Origin: Clavaria fumosa
Taxonomy: Eukaryota; Basidiomycota; Agaricomycetes; Agaricales; Clavariaceae
Length of the DNA: 64,000 nucleotides
Assembly (NCBI GenBank): GCA_951802425.1
Contig: OX637798.1
Coordinates: 1,922,001-1,986,000, forward strand
Reading direction: 5' to 3'
Shown here piece by piece: positions 1 to 10,584 of this stretch; position 1 is the stretch's first letter; every line of letters begins with the position of its first letter. Both the position numbers and the translations under genes were made by a program. The notes under the pieces are model-generated. The model was not told where the DNA came from and did no database searches. It was given only the letters and a program-made list of their open reading frames with translations.

Positions 1-3000
1 GCTACCATTACCATGACCTCGACTGAGCCAATATGAAAATGGAGGGGAAGGGTCGGTGAGAGGCAAACGCGACGAACGGGGCTGAAGGAAACAAAACCTA
101 CATAAGCTTGGAAATATGGCTCTCTGGATTGGCCAGCAGAGCACTGTAGGTCCCGCAGTCTGCAATAGTGCCGTGACGAAGGAAGATAAGCCAATCAAAG
201 CGATTCAAAAACGCAACGTTGTTCGTTGCCACGATCCGCGCCTTGGTAGACAGCAATCCGTTGGGGCCTATCACATGATCTGGGAAGCCAACAAAGGATG
301 AGAGGAATGAATGTGGAGTGAGGAGACAAACCCCACCGAATAAATGCCGCGCGACGTGTGCGTCAACAGCTGCGAGTACGTCATCGAGTAATACTCTGGT
401 TCGTGCAAACAAAAAAAAAGGAAAGCATCATGAGCCTTAGCTAGGGACATGATTAGTGGACAGATATGACAACGCACAAGTCGGCGCGTGCATAAACGGC
501 TCGGGCTAGAAACCAAAACGAAATGAAATGTAGCTCAAACATCAGGACAGAGATCTGATCCGACTGACCCAACGAGACGCGGGCCCTTTGACCGCCACTC
601 AGCTGACAAAGCAACGATAAAGCGATGTATGTGAAATAGAAGAGTGACGAACAGTGATGCCCTTCTCGCCTACTTGTGTCAGATCGCCTTGCGGGAGGAC
701 CTCCAAGTCAACCTGAAGCGCGCATGCTTTGATTACGAATAATCGAATGAACAAAGAAACCAGACATTCATTAGTTGAGAAGACACCCCCGCCCTCAATA
801 AACACATACCTTCCAGAACAAGCGAGTAAAACGCCTCGTCATATTCATGGTGGAACAGAATGTTGTCCCTGACAGACGCCGACAAGATCCTGATAGCAGC
901 AGGGAATCCGTACCGTTTAACTTGCCGGGGTAATGAGCTAAGGAATTCTGGGCAGCACTCACCAAGGATCCTGTGGTGCATAGGCAACCGAGCCAGACAC
1001 TACGAGTTCACCATTCGTCCGCATCATATCTCCCACGATCGCCGAAAGCAAGCTTGACTGTCGCCACCCCAACGAAAATGAGACAGCACAACCAATACAT
1101 CAGCACAACGGCGCACATCCCCGAACACACGGGTATAAATAACCATACCTTCCCAGCGCCGACACCTAGTGGGCATGTCAAAATTCAAAGAAGGGGAAAA
1201 AGAAAGCATCGCACGTACGTCCGAGCACGCCGACAAGGTCTCCCTTCTTGACAACTAAGTTAACGTCACGCAACGTCGGCTCCGTCGACTTGTTCGACCA
1301 CCAGAACTCGCCCCGCTCAATGGACAGCACCTAAGAATGCATTGGGAAAAATGAATAACTTCCTGCATCCTCTGCGAAGAGAAGATGTTAAGAAAATAGG
1401 AAAACGCACCCCGTCGCCGATCTGCAGGTTCTTCTTTTCAACGACCTTTCGGGCGTCCGGCTGCAGCTCGCCAGCCGCCAAGAAATCAGACAGCCGGCGA
1501 ATAGATACGATGGACTCGACGAGATTGGACATCACTTGCGCAAACTGCCAGTGTCGTCCGCATGATTTATTTAGGTTCGTAAGACGCGGGCAGTTGCAAA
1601 TAAAAAGGAGATCAGATCCTTGTCTGTAAAGCCAAAGAGCGGGGCAACTGACCATGCCTAGGGGGAATTGCAGCAGCATGAAGAGGGAGATGGCCGGGAA
1701 GATGATATCGGACGTCATCGGCTTGGAGGAAGTGATGGCCGCCGCCGTGAACGAGACGAAGCTCACGAAGACTGAGTGCAAAAAAGGGAGCGGTAATCAG
1801 TGGTCAGAGCAGTGTTTTACGATGTAGGACACTCACTGGGTACGCCCGTCCACATCGCAAGTATCCCAGCCTGAAGAAAAGTTGTCAGTGAAGATTGATC
1901 CCAGGTCAAGGAACAAGGATGGATCTGTGCAGACATGGGAGAGGCCCATCTTCTTGAGCATCTTCAGCTCCAGGTCGTTCCGCACAGCCAGGACGCGCCT
2001 CATGAACGCAAACTCCCACGCGTACAGCTTGATACTTTGTTCACCCGAAAACAAGACAAGGTCAGACGTCGCCCCAAATGGGAGGGCGGCAACCATACCT
2101 TTTGATGTTCGTCATAAGCTCGTTCATAAGCCGTGTGCGCTTGTCCCTGTTCTTCATCTGCTCCTCGTTCATGTTCTTTACCTGGTTCGCAACCCAGCCG
2201 TTGATTGGAACGAAGAATAGCAACACCGCCACACCCGGGAACATTGCTGGTCCAAGCAAGTTATAAAGAGACACCAGGGCCAACACAATCTGTCAAATGA
2301 ACAGCACACAAAGTAAAGGGAGATGAGCAAGAGCCTCAGCAAGGATGAAATGTGGGCACCTGGAAGGGCCCTGAGATCGCGAGGAGGCCATACGCGCAGA
2401 AGTCCTGCAGACGCGTAGCATCAACAGACATGAGGTTCACGATGGTTCCCGTCTGTCGACTACCGCGCTCATCATTAGATAGGATGAGTGCCTTCTGGTA
2501 GATGGCCGCGATGAGCCCTGCGCGGACGTGCGCACCCGTGTCGTAGCACCGTTCGAAGCACTGTGATCGGCAAAGAGTGTGGTTCTGTACACCAAATAAA
2601 GGCAAAGAGAAGCACGACATACTTGGTGCTGGATGATGCTCTGGCTGACCGCAGCAACGAACATAGTAGCGACAATCGCGAAGCCGCGAAACGCGCCGGG
2701 ACCCTCCTCACCAAGGTGACGTGCGTCTTGGTACTCAGAAATATACGAGAGGAGCATACGCAGAAGCTGCGGCTGCAGGAACGCAAGCAGGTCCTGTAGA
2801 CACTTGAGCACGGCCGCAACGAAATATGGGCCACCGTACGCGGCGGTAAGCGCGACGAGCAACGAGGAGCTGTGAGGCACGAAAGATAAATGTCAGTCAG
2901 GAAACGACTGCCACGAACAGGAGCAAGCTGAGGAGCAGAGAAGAGAGGCGTACGCAACTGTTTTTTCCGTGCGCGCTGCAGGTCGTCTTCGATTTTGGCA

Positions 3001-3698
3001 GACGCATTTTCGGGCACTAGAGGCGGAAGATCGTCCTCCGTGATGTATTGCAGCGCTCCCTTTCTCAGCAGGGACGTCATGAAGCTAAAGGTCCATCTGT
3101 TGTATACGTTGGCGGTCACGTATGGGTTTTCGTGCTCATGGGGTTCCTCGGGCCCGAGGCATTCGAGCGCGTACGCGACGAGGCCGAAGAGAACGGCGGC
3201 GGAGCGCAGGTAGAGGGAGACTCCGAGATGGGGGGGAGACGGCAGGACCACGGAGTGCACCCAGATGACGGCTTCGAAGGTGTAAGGCGGCCAGAAGAGG
3301 AGCGCGATCGTGGAAGCGCGCCGGGTGCGCTGGTGGTTGTATACCGTGAGAATGATTAGCGAGGCGAGCGCCACGGGCTCGAGCACATCCAGGAGGAACA
3401 ACAGACTGAAGCGCGCTGGGGGATGGGCGAGACCGATGATGAGGTTGGTTATGCTGCAGGTCACTGAGAACGCGAGCAACAACTGGGAAACGAGGCGAAA
3501 TCCCCTTGAGGACGTGGAGCATTAACGCGAAAACATTTAGAGACGTACGAGTTTGATCCGTAGCAATCGCACGCTTTTTGGCGATCTGTCTTTGATTGGA
3601 CGCGTACGTAGACTCCATGTCCTCCACAGGGACGCCAACAAGAGGACGCAAAGTGTGGAGAGCATTCCAATGAAGACGGTGGTGATTCTGCGTGCCAT
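1..3698 (-). CDS. ABCC/MRP-type ABC transporter, partial (3' end beyond left edge)
   Basis: Multi-exon gene read leftwards from an ATG at 3698. Visible blocks in order: an N-terminal hydrophobic TMD0-like region (MARRITTVFIG, then hydrophobic helices at about 3150-3480); a linker and first ABC membrane domain (about 1650-2880) with typical MRP phrases such as VNLMSVDATRLQDF and SIKLYAWE; then the first nucleotide-binding domain with Walker A (GRVGAGKSS, split by introns at about 1050-1165), the signature LSGGQ near 600 and Walker B LLDDVLAAVD near 360-390. The second half of the transporter would lie left of position 1. The family exports glutathione S-conjugates and other organic anions, often into the vacuole (YCF1-like). 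The substrate here cannot be told. Introns are short (about 50-60 bp). Exon 1 to exon 2 splicing (3480-3640) was not resolved. I am sure of the family, not of the exact subfamily. Confidence 0.88.
1149..1165 (-). other. 17-nt microexon encoding the Walker A core of the ABC transporter
   Basis: On the minus strand the preceding exon ends ...LG+1 nt. An intron with GTACGT donor and CACTAG acceptor follows. The 17-nt exon supplies R-V-G-A-G-K, and the next exon (acceptor GCGACAG, about 1050) starts S-S-L-L-S. Only this splicing gives the canonical GxVGAGKSSLL P-loop, so the ATP-binding lysine lies on a microexon. Confidence 0.85.
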
Positions 3699-4075
3699 AC
3701 TGTACCAGTACAGTACACTTTCTCTTACTGTCATGCATACTGTTGGGATCCCCTTAAAACCCATGCATTATTAGTGGGGATGGGCAATCCCGGTAGTGTC
3801 ACGGCGGACAAGACAAATAGCTGTTCAATCGCTCAGCCACATGTCATGTCCATTCAAATTCAAACTTGACACGTTCGGTCACAAGAGTGTGACAAGAACG
3901 CGTAACGAAGGCCTCACGTGCCACCCTCTACTCCTCGCGATCCATCGCGTCTCGCAGTCCCAGATGACATCATGCCCCCCTCCTGTGCCTACATATAATG
4001 TCCTTGCCCTCCTTACCCCTCTCCCCAGACTCCCCATTCCTCCCCCACACCTGACACATCACCTCTCCTTGTGCT
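3699..4075. other. Upstream region of the transporter with an isolated TIR end
   Basis: No gene is visible. At 3775 the sequence TGGGGATGGGCAATCCC begins. It matches the terminal inverted repeat of the 1.3-kb element at 17227-18563, but no matching right end was found, so this is probably a truncated copy or orphan terminus. A TATA-like stretch (CATATAATG, about 3992) precedes the gag-like ORF that starts at 4076. Confidence 0.5.
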
Positions 4076-5974
4076 ATGGCTATCACGACTCGCAGCGCGG
4101 CGGCGGCTCCCCGTGACTCCGCCCCTCAGGGGGATTCCCTTCAGGACTCCGGGTTGCTTGGCCCGCCGCCACCTAGGCCTGACCCCCCGCTCGAGGAAGG
4201 GGGGGGGGGGCCGGTTCCGGCTCTTCGCACCCACGTTAGGCCCGGCCCCATCGATCCCTCCCGGTCCTGGCAGGGCATCGCAAGGGCGGACCAGGATGGC
4301 CTCGGGCTCCCCTCCGCCCCCGGCAGGAAGAGATCCTGGGAGGAAGAAGGTCCGCCATGATCTGCCAGCTCCCGAGGCTCCGCCGGGTCCAGGGGGGACC
4401 TCCAGCGAAGACCGGGGCCCTCACGCCCATCGGGCTGCCGCTCCCCCTTCCGCCTCGCCCGCTTCTCTGGATCCTGGGCCTCTTGCCCCCAAAGGCGCTC
4501 CTCCTTCCTCCCCGCAGTGACGGCCCCATGCGCCCGCAGCTGCGCCCCCGTCTTCTCCGTCCCGCCGCGCCCCCGTAGGCGCGTCCGCCTCTAGGCCTGG
4601 GCAGCCGCCGTCCTCGCCTGCTCTTCCGGGCCAGGGCCCAAGTGCTCCAGCGAGCCCCGGGGTCCCCACCAGCACTGCCGTGCCCCCGCCGCCCGCGGCG
4701 CCAGGCCCGTCGCACAGCCCTGCGGACCTGCCAGCTGGGTCAGGTAGCGGGGGACGTCAGTCAGACCCGGGTCTTACCCTAGATCAAGTTCTCGGGCATC
4801 CCGTTTTTGCAGAGGCAGTAAGGCTGACAATTCAGTGCCTCGGGCAGGCCCATGCTCAGCCGCCCTCGTCATGCCCCCAAGCGGTGCACGGCTCCACTGC
4901 ATCGCATGCGTCTGTCCCCGCCCCTTTGGCACCGCAGGCTCTGCCCCCGCTTGTGGGTAAGAACTCTCCTTTCTCCGAGCCTCCAGCTCCGCTGACGGCG
5001 AATTCCCGCTGCCGCCCACTCGGCGCTGCCAGCCGCAGCTGCGCATCCTGGACTTCCACTGCCTGGGACAGTCGCTGTGCCCCGACACACACTCCCGGCC
5101 GGGGTCACCGGCGTCCAGCTCGACGCCCATGCTGTTGTGGACCACCCGGGAATCATCGGCATCCTCGAGGAGGGCTGGACGTCGCACATCCCCCTCTCGG
5201 CCCTCACAAACGAGGCGTGCCGGGCGGCCTTGTTCATTGACTACTCCAGGGCAGGGACCCTCCCGAAGAGACCCCAGCTGGCCTCTGACTCGGCTGCTGA
5301 GCCAGGGATGTCCCTGGGGGATTGGGTGGAGTCCTGGCTGTGTTTCTGTTCCTATGTCGCCAGACATCTCGCCTCGCCGGACCGCCTGGCAATCTCAGAA
5401 GCCTTTCGTTCCAACTTCGCGGGGATCCAGGTGAGAGTCGACTTCAAGCCTAAATTTGCATTGTATCTAGAGTACGATATCCACATCCGAACCCTGTGGG
5501 TCTCCCGGCCGGGGACCTTCTCCCTGGCAATGTTCCACGACAGGGTCTGGTCTCATATTGTTGATCGCTCGAGGGATCGCGCAGTGTCGGACGCAATCAG
5601 GGATGCACGGGCGTCTCTGGTCGGACGTCCCCCGGCCCCTTCAGGCCCGGGGTCCTTTCATGGGCGTGGATCGCACCCCCGCCCGGCAGTCCGCTCGGGG
5701 GTCTGCTACGTGTGCAGTGGCGACCACCCAGGGAGGATCTGCCAGAGTAACTCGAACGGTTTCATATCAAAAACGCCAGCTGGTTGGAAAGGCCCGAACA
5801 GCCAATCCATCTGCTTCCGATTCAACGGCGCGAACGGGAACTGCAGCACGTCGTCCTGCAATTTCTCCCACATCTGCTCCAGGTGCGGCGCCGCAGGGCA
5901 CAATGCCCAGAGCCACCCTTGAGTATCCCATCGTGACCCCACTCCTCTGGAAGGAGTGGGAGTCTGCTATGTAA
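4076..5974 (+). pseudogene. Gag-like protein of a DIRS-like retroelement, frame-broken
   Basis: GC-rich coding relic carried in three successive frames (4076 to about 4300, about 4300 to 5060, 5077 to 5922), so at least two frameshifts are present. A poly-G run near 4200 is a likely source of one. The N-terminal half is Pro/Ala/Ser-rich and low complexity. The better conserved part (about 5100-5640) reads like a capsid-type domain (SFCSYV-like WLCFCSYVARHL block). The C-terminus is a cysteine cluster: CX2CX3HX4C at 5704-5742, then a CCCH finger (CX9CX4CX3H), then CX2CX4H at about 5875-5920. This architecture is typical of basidiomycete gag proteins that precede DIRS-like reverse transcriptases. 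The words TPLLWKEWESAM in the frame ending at 5974 resemble the start of such an RT ORF. The element name is inference; the zinc fingers are seen directly. Confidence 0.6.
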
Positions 5975-6005
5975 GGCTGGTGTCCTCGAGCGCTTCTCTG
6001 ATGTT

Positions 6006-6142
6006 CATCAGCAAAACAGCTCGGCTAAATGTAAGTATGGACTGGTATGGACTGGTGTGTAACACCCCAAATTGTCTTGGGGTGTTACATACTGGTCCAT
6101 ACTTCTCCATACGAACAATTTAGCCGAGCTGTTTTGCTGATG
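6006..6142. mobile_element. 137-bp palindromic MITE, copy 1 (CATCAGCAAAACAG ends)
   Basis: Near-perfect hairpin element. The left end CATCAGCAAAACAGCTCGG is mirrored by the right end CCGAGCTGTTTTGCTGATG, and an inner pair of repeats flanks the loop CACCCCAAATTGTCTTGGGGTG. A second copy lies at 59775-59901. It carries no ORF. No convincing target-site duplication was found: only TT on both sides. It sits at the junction between the GC-rich gag relic and the AT-richer Ty3 pol relic. Confidence 0.8.
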
Positions 6143-6199
6143 TTCCCTTAGGTATCTGATTTGGCTTTAGTCTTGGCATTTCCTCTGTCATATCAAAAA

Positions 6200-7260
6200 C
6201 TTTCTTGCCACCCAACCACAAATCTGCATTAGATAATGAGGCTTTCATTACAGCTCAAATTAATAAGGAAGTTGCCCTTGGGCACTACTCAGAACCCTTC
6301 GAACCTGCACTGTTCCTTGCCAAGTATGGCCTGTATAGGACCTCTTTCTAACACATGTAGTGAGACTACATGGGTTGCCAGGATCGATTGTGTCTGACCA
6401 TGATCCTAGATTCACATCTGCCTTTTGGCAGGAAACTCACTGATTACTTGGTGTTAAGCTGCAGATGTCCACAGCTTTCCATCCACAGACAGATGGAGCA
6501 ATGGAGCAGTCAATCCAATCTGTGGTCCAGCTGGACCAGACAGATTGGGCAGAGTGAATCCCAATGGTCGAGTTCGTCATTAACACATCAATAAGTGTGT
6601 CTATGGGGTTTACCCCATCTGAATTAACCTATGGGTATATGCCCCAGATGATGGCAGAGTTGCCAGACAACTTCCAGGCTGTGCCCAGAGGAGTAAGGAT
6701 GTTCACAGAGAAGGCTGCGCACAACATGATCATAGAAAGTCACATCCACCAGATGTTTTATGCTAATCAGCATAGATGGGAAGAGCACCCATTTAGAGAG
6801 GGAGAATTAGTCTACCTCTCAATGGGGAACCTAAATCTCCCTAAAAGGTGAGCTAGAAAGCTCATGCCCAAGTTTATTGGGCCTTACCCAATACAGTCAT
6901 GTAGACTGGAATCATCCACATACAAGCTGGAGCTCCCTGACTCACTAAAGTCAAGGAGAATCCACCTGACATTCCATGTTAGCCAGCTATGGCAACATGA
7001 GCCAAATGACAATGCATTGTTTCTGTGTTGTGAAGTGAAAGTCTTTTATGACTTTGGAATGGATCTGAAGGAGGAATGGCTGGTCAATGCCATTATTGGC
7101 TATAGGTGGGAAGGATGCCACCTAGAATTCAAGGTCTGATGGAACCTCAGGGATACAACTTGGGAGCCATATATGGGAGTCAAAGAGCTAGCAGCTCTAG
7201 ACCACTACCTTGAATTGCAAGGCATGGAATCATGGAGGGCACTGCCTAGGTGCCCTTGAG
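6200..7260 (+). pseudogene. Ty3/gypsy chromovirus pol relic (integrase to chromodomain)
   Basis: Translation in one frame from about 6367 gives the integrase core block [18 protein letters not shown] and STAFHPQTDGAMEQS, broken by stop codons at the codons following QETH and DWAE. It then continues as GFTPSELTYGY (ORF from 6564), FREGELVYLS, and after one more stop KFIGPYPIQ...HVSQL (6864-7139), the usual end of the integrase. A final stretch after another stop reads TTWEPYMGVKELAAL (about 7155-7215), a chromodomain. Several stops mean it is dead. A short piece at 6225-6340 (ITAQINKEVALGHYSEPFE) looks instead like the N-terminal part of a DIRS-type RT and may belong to the gag relic upstream of the MITE. 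Confidence 0.8.
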
Positions 7261-7324
7261 CAGAGTGCAGAGTAGTAAATGTGATTGAGCCAGACTGCAG
7301 GGTTGTTAGCCACAGTGATTGAGT

Positions 7325-8230
7325 CAGTGTTGCCACAGCTTAGCTAGCTGCCCAGCTGGCTTGACAAGCCTTGGCTTCAGCTTCAAGAGCTGGTCACATT
7401 TTTGCCAAGCTGGAGCTGAAGCCATGGCTCCAGCTGCAGCTGCAGCTTGAAGCTGACTCAAGCTGGGAGGTCAATGGCACCATAGGGTGATGCATTGCTG
7501 GTGAGGTGGGAGGTCGACAGCACTGTAGGGTGATGTATCACTCAATGCACAAGGCAGGAGGTTGACAGTGGGTGAGGTGGGAGGTCAATGGTGCTGTAGG
7601 ATGATGTATTCCAAGGCGGGTGAGGCATGAGGTCAACAGTGCCATATGCATTGCTCATAATGACTTGTTGGTAGTTAGCATCAGGTATTGCATGAAAACA
7701 CTCCCATGGCCTGGGACTGCAAGGGACATGGTGCTTGATGGGCTGTGAGTCAGCAGACATGAATGCCAACATTCAGTGTGCCTGTGAAACCCAAGGAGGT
7801 GGTGGGGCAGGAGCTGCATGTATTGCAGCTGCACAGTGATGACAAGCCAGCTTGAGTGGCAGCTGTGCAGCTTGGGGAAAAGCTCAAGCCAAAGCTGAAG
7901 CCAATGCCAAGCCAAGCCAATCAACCAGCTCAGCTTGGCTTATGACTGGCTTGGCTGAGGCTTGAAGCCAACTTCAAGCCTCAGCTGTGGCAACACTACC
8001 CAGATAAGCATAGTGGAGGGCAGTGGAGGGCAGTGGAGGAGGAAAAAAACAATTCTTTGCCCCATTGATGGACATCTTGAGAGCTGGCTTGAATGGCAGC
8101 TTGAGCAGCAGCTGTGCAGCTTGGAGAAAGCCTCAGGCTGAAGCTGAAGCCAATGTCAAGCCAAGCCAATTGATCAGCTCAGCTTGGCTTATGACCAGCT
8201 GGGCTTCAGCTTGAAGCTGCAGCAACACTA
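7325..8230. mobile_element. Non-autonomous hAT-type element, 906 bp, 8-bp TSD
   Basis: Left end CAGTGTTGCCACAGCTT. Right end, read inward on the other strand, TAGTGTTGCTGCAGCTT. Both fit the hAT terminus rule YARNG. The 8-bp duplication GATTGAGT lies exactly outside at 7317-7324 and 8231-8238. The interior has no credible ORF and is full of short AAGC/GCTT-type words (GAAGCCAA, AGCTTGGC), as is common for hAT subterminal binding repeats. The right terminal about 150 bp is present twice: a diverged copy ends AGCTGTGGCAACACT at 7983-7997, and the functional copy ends at 8230. Confidence 0.85.
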
Positions 8231-9004
8231 GATTGAGTCACATGGTGGCTCCACCATAAGGTACAAAACCTTAAGAGGGACTGCCCTCTTTTTCTCTTTT
8301 CTCCATCAGCCATAACCATGGATGATCTGATGGGGGAAACCCCATCTCCTCGCACTACCTGCACCACTGCTGCCACCACTGCTACCACTGCTGTCCCTGG
8401 CCCAAGGCCAGGGAACTCATTGCCAATGAGCATTGTCAGAATGGCTGGGTTGTCCCAGCCATTGTTGTCGCAAGAGGAGGAGGCCCTCCCCTGGGTCCAA
8501 GATTGCATGATTCATGCGATCACTCACAGATCCTGGTGCCCTCAGTGCATTGGGTTCCATCATCACATCTTCAAGTCACTGTTGCACTCAGATGAAGTGT
8601 TTCAGCAAATGCTTAAGGAAGTGCAGGAAAGCGCTAAGTGCAAACTCAGGCCAGAGCTTGAAGTGATGCAGCACAAGCTGGAAGACTTGTGCAAGGATAA
8701 TGAGAAGGGCAGTGCCCTTTGCGCAGGTCATTGGCAAAAGCTTGAAAAAGCTTATGATAATTTGGACAAGGTCAAAGAAGACCTTAGAGGGGCACAGGAG
8801 AAGATTCTCTCCTTGACAGAAAAGTTGGCAAGCACCAATGAGGAACTTGCCACACTGCGAACCACAGCAAAGGGAAAGGGACCTGAAAGGGATCCCTTGG
8901 AGTGGGACCCAAAACAGGCCTGCACCACCATCTCATATGCAGACATAGTGCCACCTATGGGGGATGTTGATGTCCCCATGAGTATTGAAGAGGGTTATCC
9001 CCCT

Positions 9005-9290
9005 TAGGGCTGAGCATGGGTAACCCACGGGTATCCAAGGCTCTACCCGTACCCGTAACCTGTGCAGGTTTACCCATCATTTTGAGCCAAAGAACATTCA
9101 AATTGGACAAGAATTGGGAGAGATATGATCAAAACAATGAATTAATTGTATCTCAGTCAATTCTGATCCGATTTGGATGTTTTTGGGCTTGTTTTGAAGC
9201 TGACGGGTAAGGAAATCCATACCCGTACCCGTACCCGCACGTACCCGTACCTGTGACCCGTGCGGGTTACAAAACCCGTGCTCTTCCCTA
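9005..9290. mobile_element. 286-bp hAT-type MITE with 8-bp TSD ATCCCCCT
   Basis: Termini TAGGGCTGAGCATGGGT and, inward from the right, TAGGGAAGAGCACGGGT (about 13 of 17 matching). Exact duplications ATCCCCCT lie at 8997-9004 and 9291-9298. Subterminal regions carry repeated ACCCGT/ACGGGT words. The first three bases, TAG, act as the stop codon of the interrupted ORF 8318-9007. Confidence 0.88.
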
Positions 9291-10144
9291 ATCCCCCTCT
9301 TCCACCTGCTGGTGTCAGTCAGCAGAATCCTGATGCCTCACTGAGGCATAAACAAACTTTTGCAGAGATGATTCTCATGCCTCGAACAAGGGGTTACCCC
9401 TTTAACATCCCCCAACTGGACAGAGCTCCGGATGGCTACCCTTGGCCATCTGGGGTGTCCATGAAACCTGGTGCATCGGTCATTGAGTTGAAGATGGTTG
9501 AGGAGGTGATTGCCCTCAACCAACAGGCACTTCATGGAGCACCTGATGGCAGTTACAATATGAATGCTGTGATAAAGATGCGCTGGGCCATCAAGGAGGC
9601 CCAGAAGAATGCCACAGTGGCTAAGCCACCTATGCCAGTTGAGGACTGGCTGCTGAGGAACTGGAGAGTTCCTGCCAGGGTCAAGAAATCGGCAGACTGG
9701 GTAGCCCACCATCTGCAGGGGCAGATGTTGCAAGAGAGCAGAGGGATGGCCCGAATGGGTGACCCATCCCTGAGGCAGGACCCTCGGAAGTTGCAGGAGG
9801 GGGAGCACCCTCCTATCCATCATACCAGACATTGCCTCTGGCAAAGACAAGAGTAGTTGTGCCTCCCATTAGGGAGTTCATAGAGGTTGGGGAGCTGTTG
9901 CTCCCCCAAGAGTTGTGGCTCTCCTTTGTAGGAGGGAGGGGGGAAATTTCCCCTATGAATCCAAAAGGTGACAGAGGCACAGTGTCAGACCTGCGCTGCT
10001 ATGTTGAGGAAATAAGGATGGGCAGAGTGGCCATCCTTGGCATTGATAAAGATGGGGACTCACCCCTGTCTTTTGCACACAAGGTGGCCATCTGGTGCAC
10101 CATATTGGCATGTGTGCCATCCTGGGCCTGAATGCAGTGCCCGT

Positions 10145-10516
10145 TGTTGGATTTCTATTCTATTACTTAGTTTCCTTACCTATCTTCGTCGTTTTGGCTC
10201 ATAGTATGCAGTGTAGATCATCTGACATACTTTACATGTTTGGTTGCAGTGCAACCAAAGGTCTCTGACTGTATCTATGTATCAGTAGTGTAGGAGATCT
10301 GGTTGTAGAGCAACTAGACCCTTCTTACTGTAGTTATGATTCGCTTTTGTTACACCATAGGCACTGCTAGTAGTTACATGACTGTACTTAACCCATGGGG
10401 CAAAATCTGGGTGCAGCATCGGTTCTAGTGCTCACTCATTGCCCCAAGGTACTTACCTATCACCTATAACATCGGTTCTAGTGCTCACTCATTGCCCCAA
10501 GTTATCATAATCAACA
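10145..10516 (+). repeat. 5' LTR of the copia element
   Basis: 372 bp, TG...CA ends. It contains a direct repeat of GTTCTAGTGCTCACTCATTG at about 10420 and again at about 10473, and two short hairpin-prone words (GGTTGCAGTGCAACC near 10242; GGTTGTAGAGCAACT near 10300). The promoter should lie inside, but no single TATA box stands out. Confidence 0.93.
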
Positions 10517-10531
10517 GATTATGAGACCCGG
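10517..10531 (+). promoter_or_regulatory. Primer-binding site, probably half-tRNA initiator-Met type
   Basis: The sequence right after the LTR, GATTATGAGACCC, does not start with TGG, the complement of a tRNA CCA tail. Its core TTATGAG (10519-10525) matches the complement of the anticodon stem-loop of initiator tRNA-Met (yeast complement GGTTATGAGCCC). Drosophila copia and yeast Ty5 prime from such internal half-tRNAs. The tRNA of this fungus is not in the window, so this is inference. Confidence 0.55.
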
Positions 10532-10584
10532 ACCTAGGGACTTATAAACACATCAATTGACTATCCAACTTCGCTTTTCTTGCA

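Noticed and set aside
4236..4715. Minus-strand Arg/Gly-rich ORFs over the gag relic
   Set aside because: High-GC shadow frames with low-complexity composition; the plus strand carries the zinc-finger gag.
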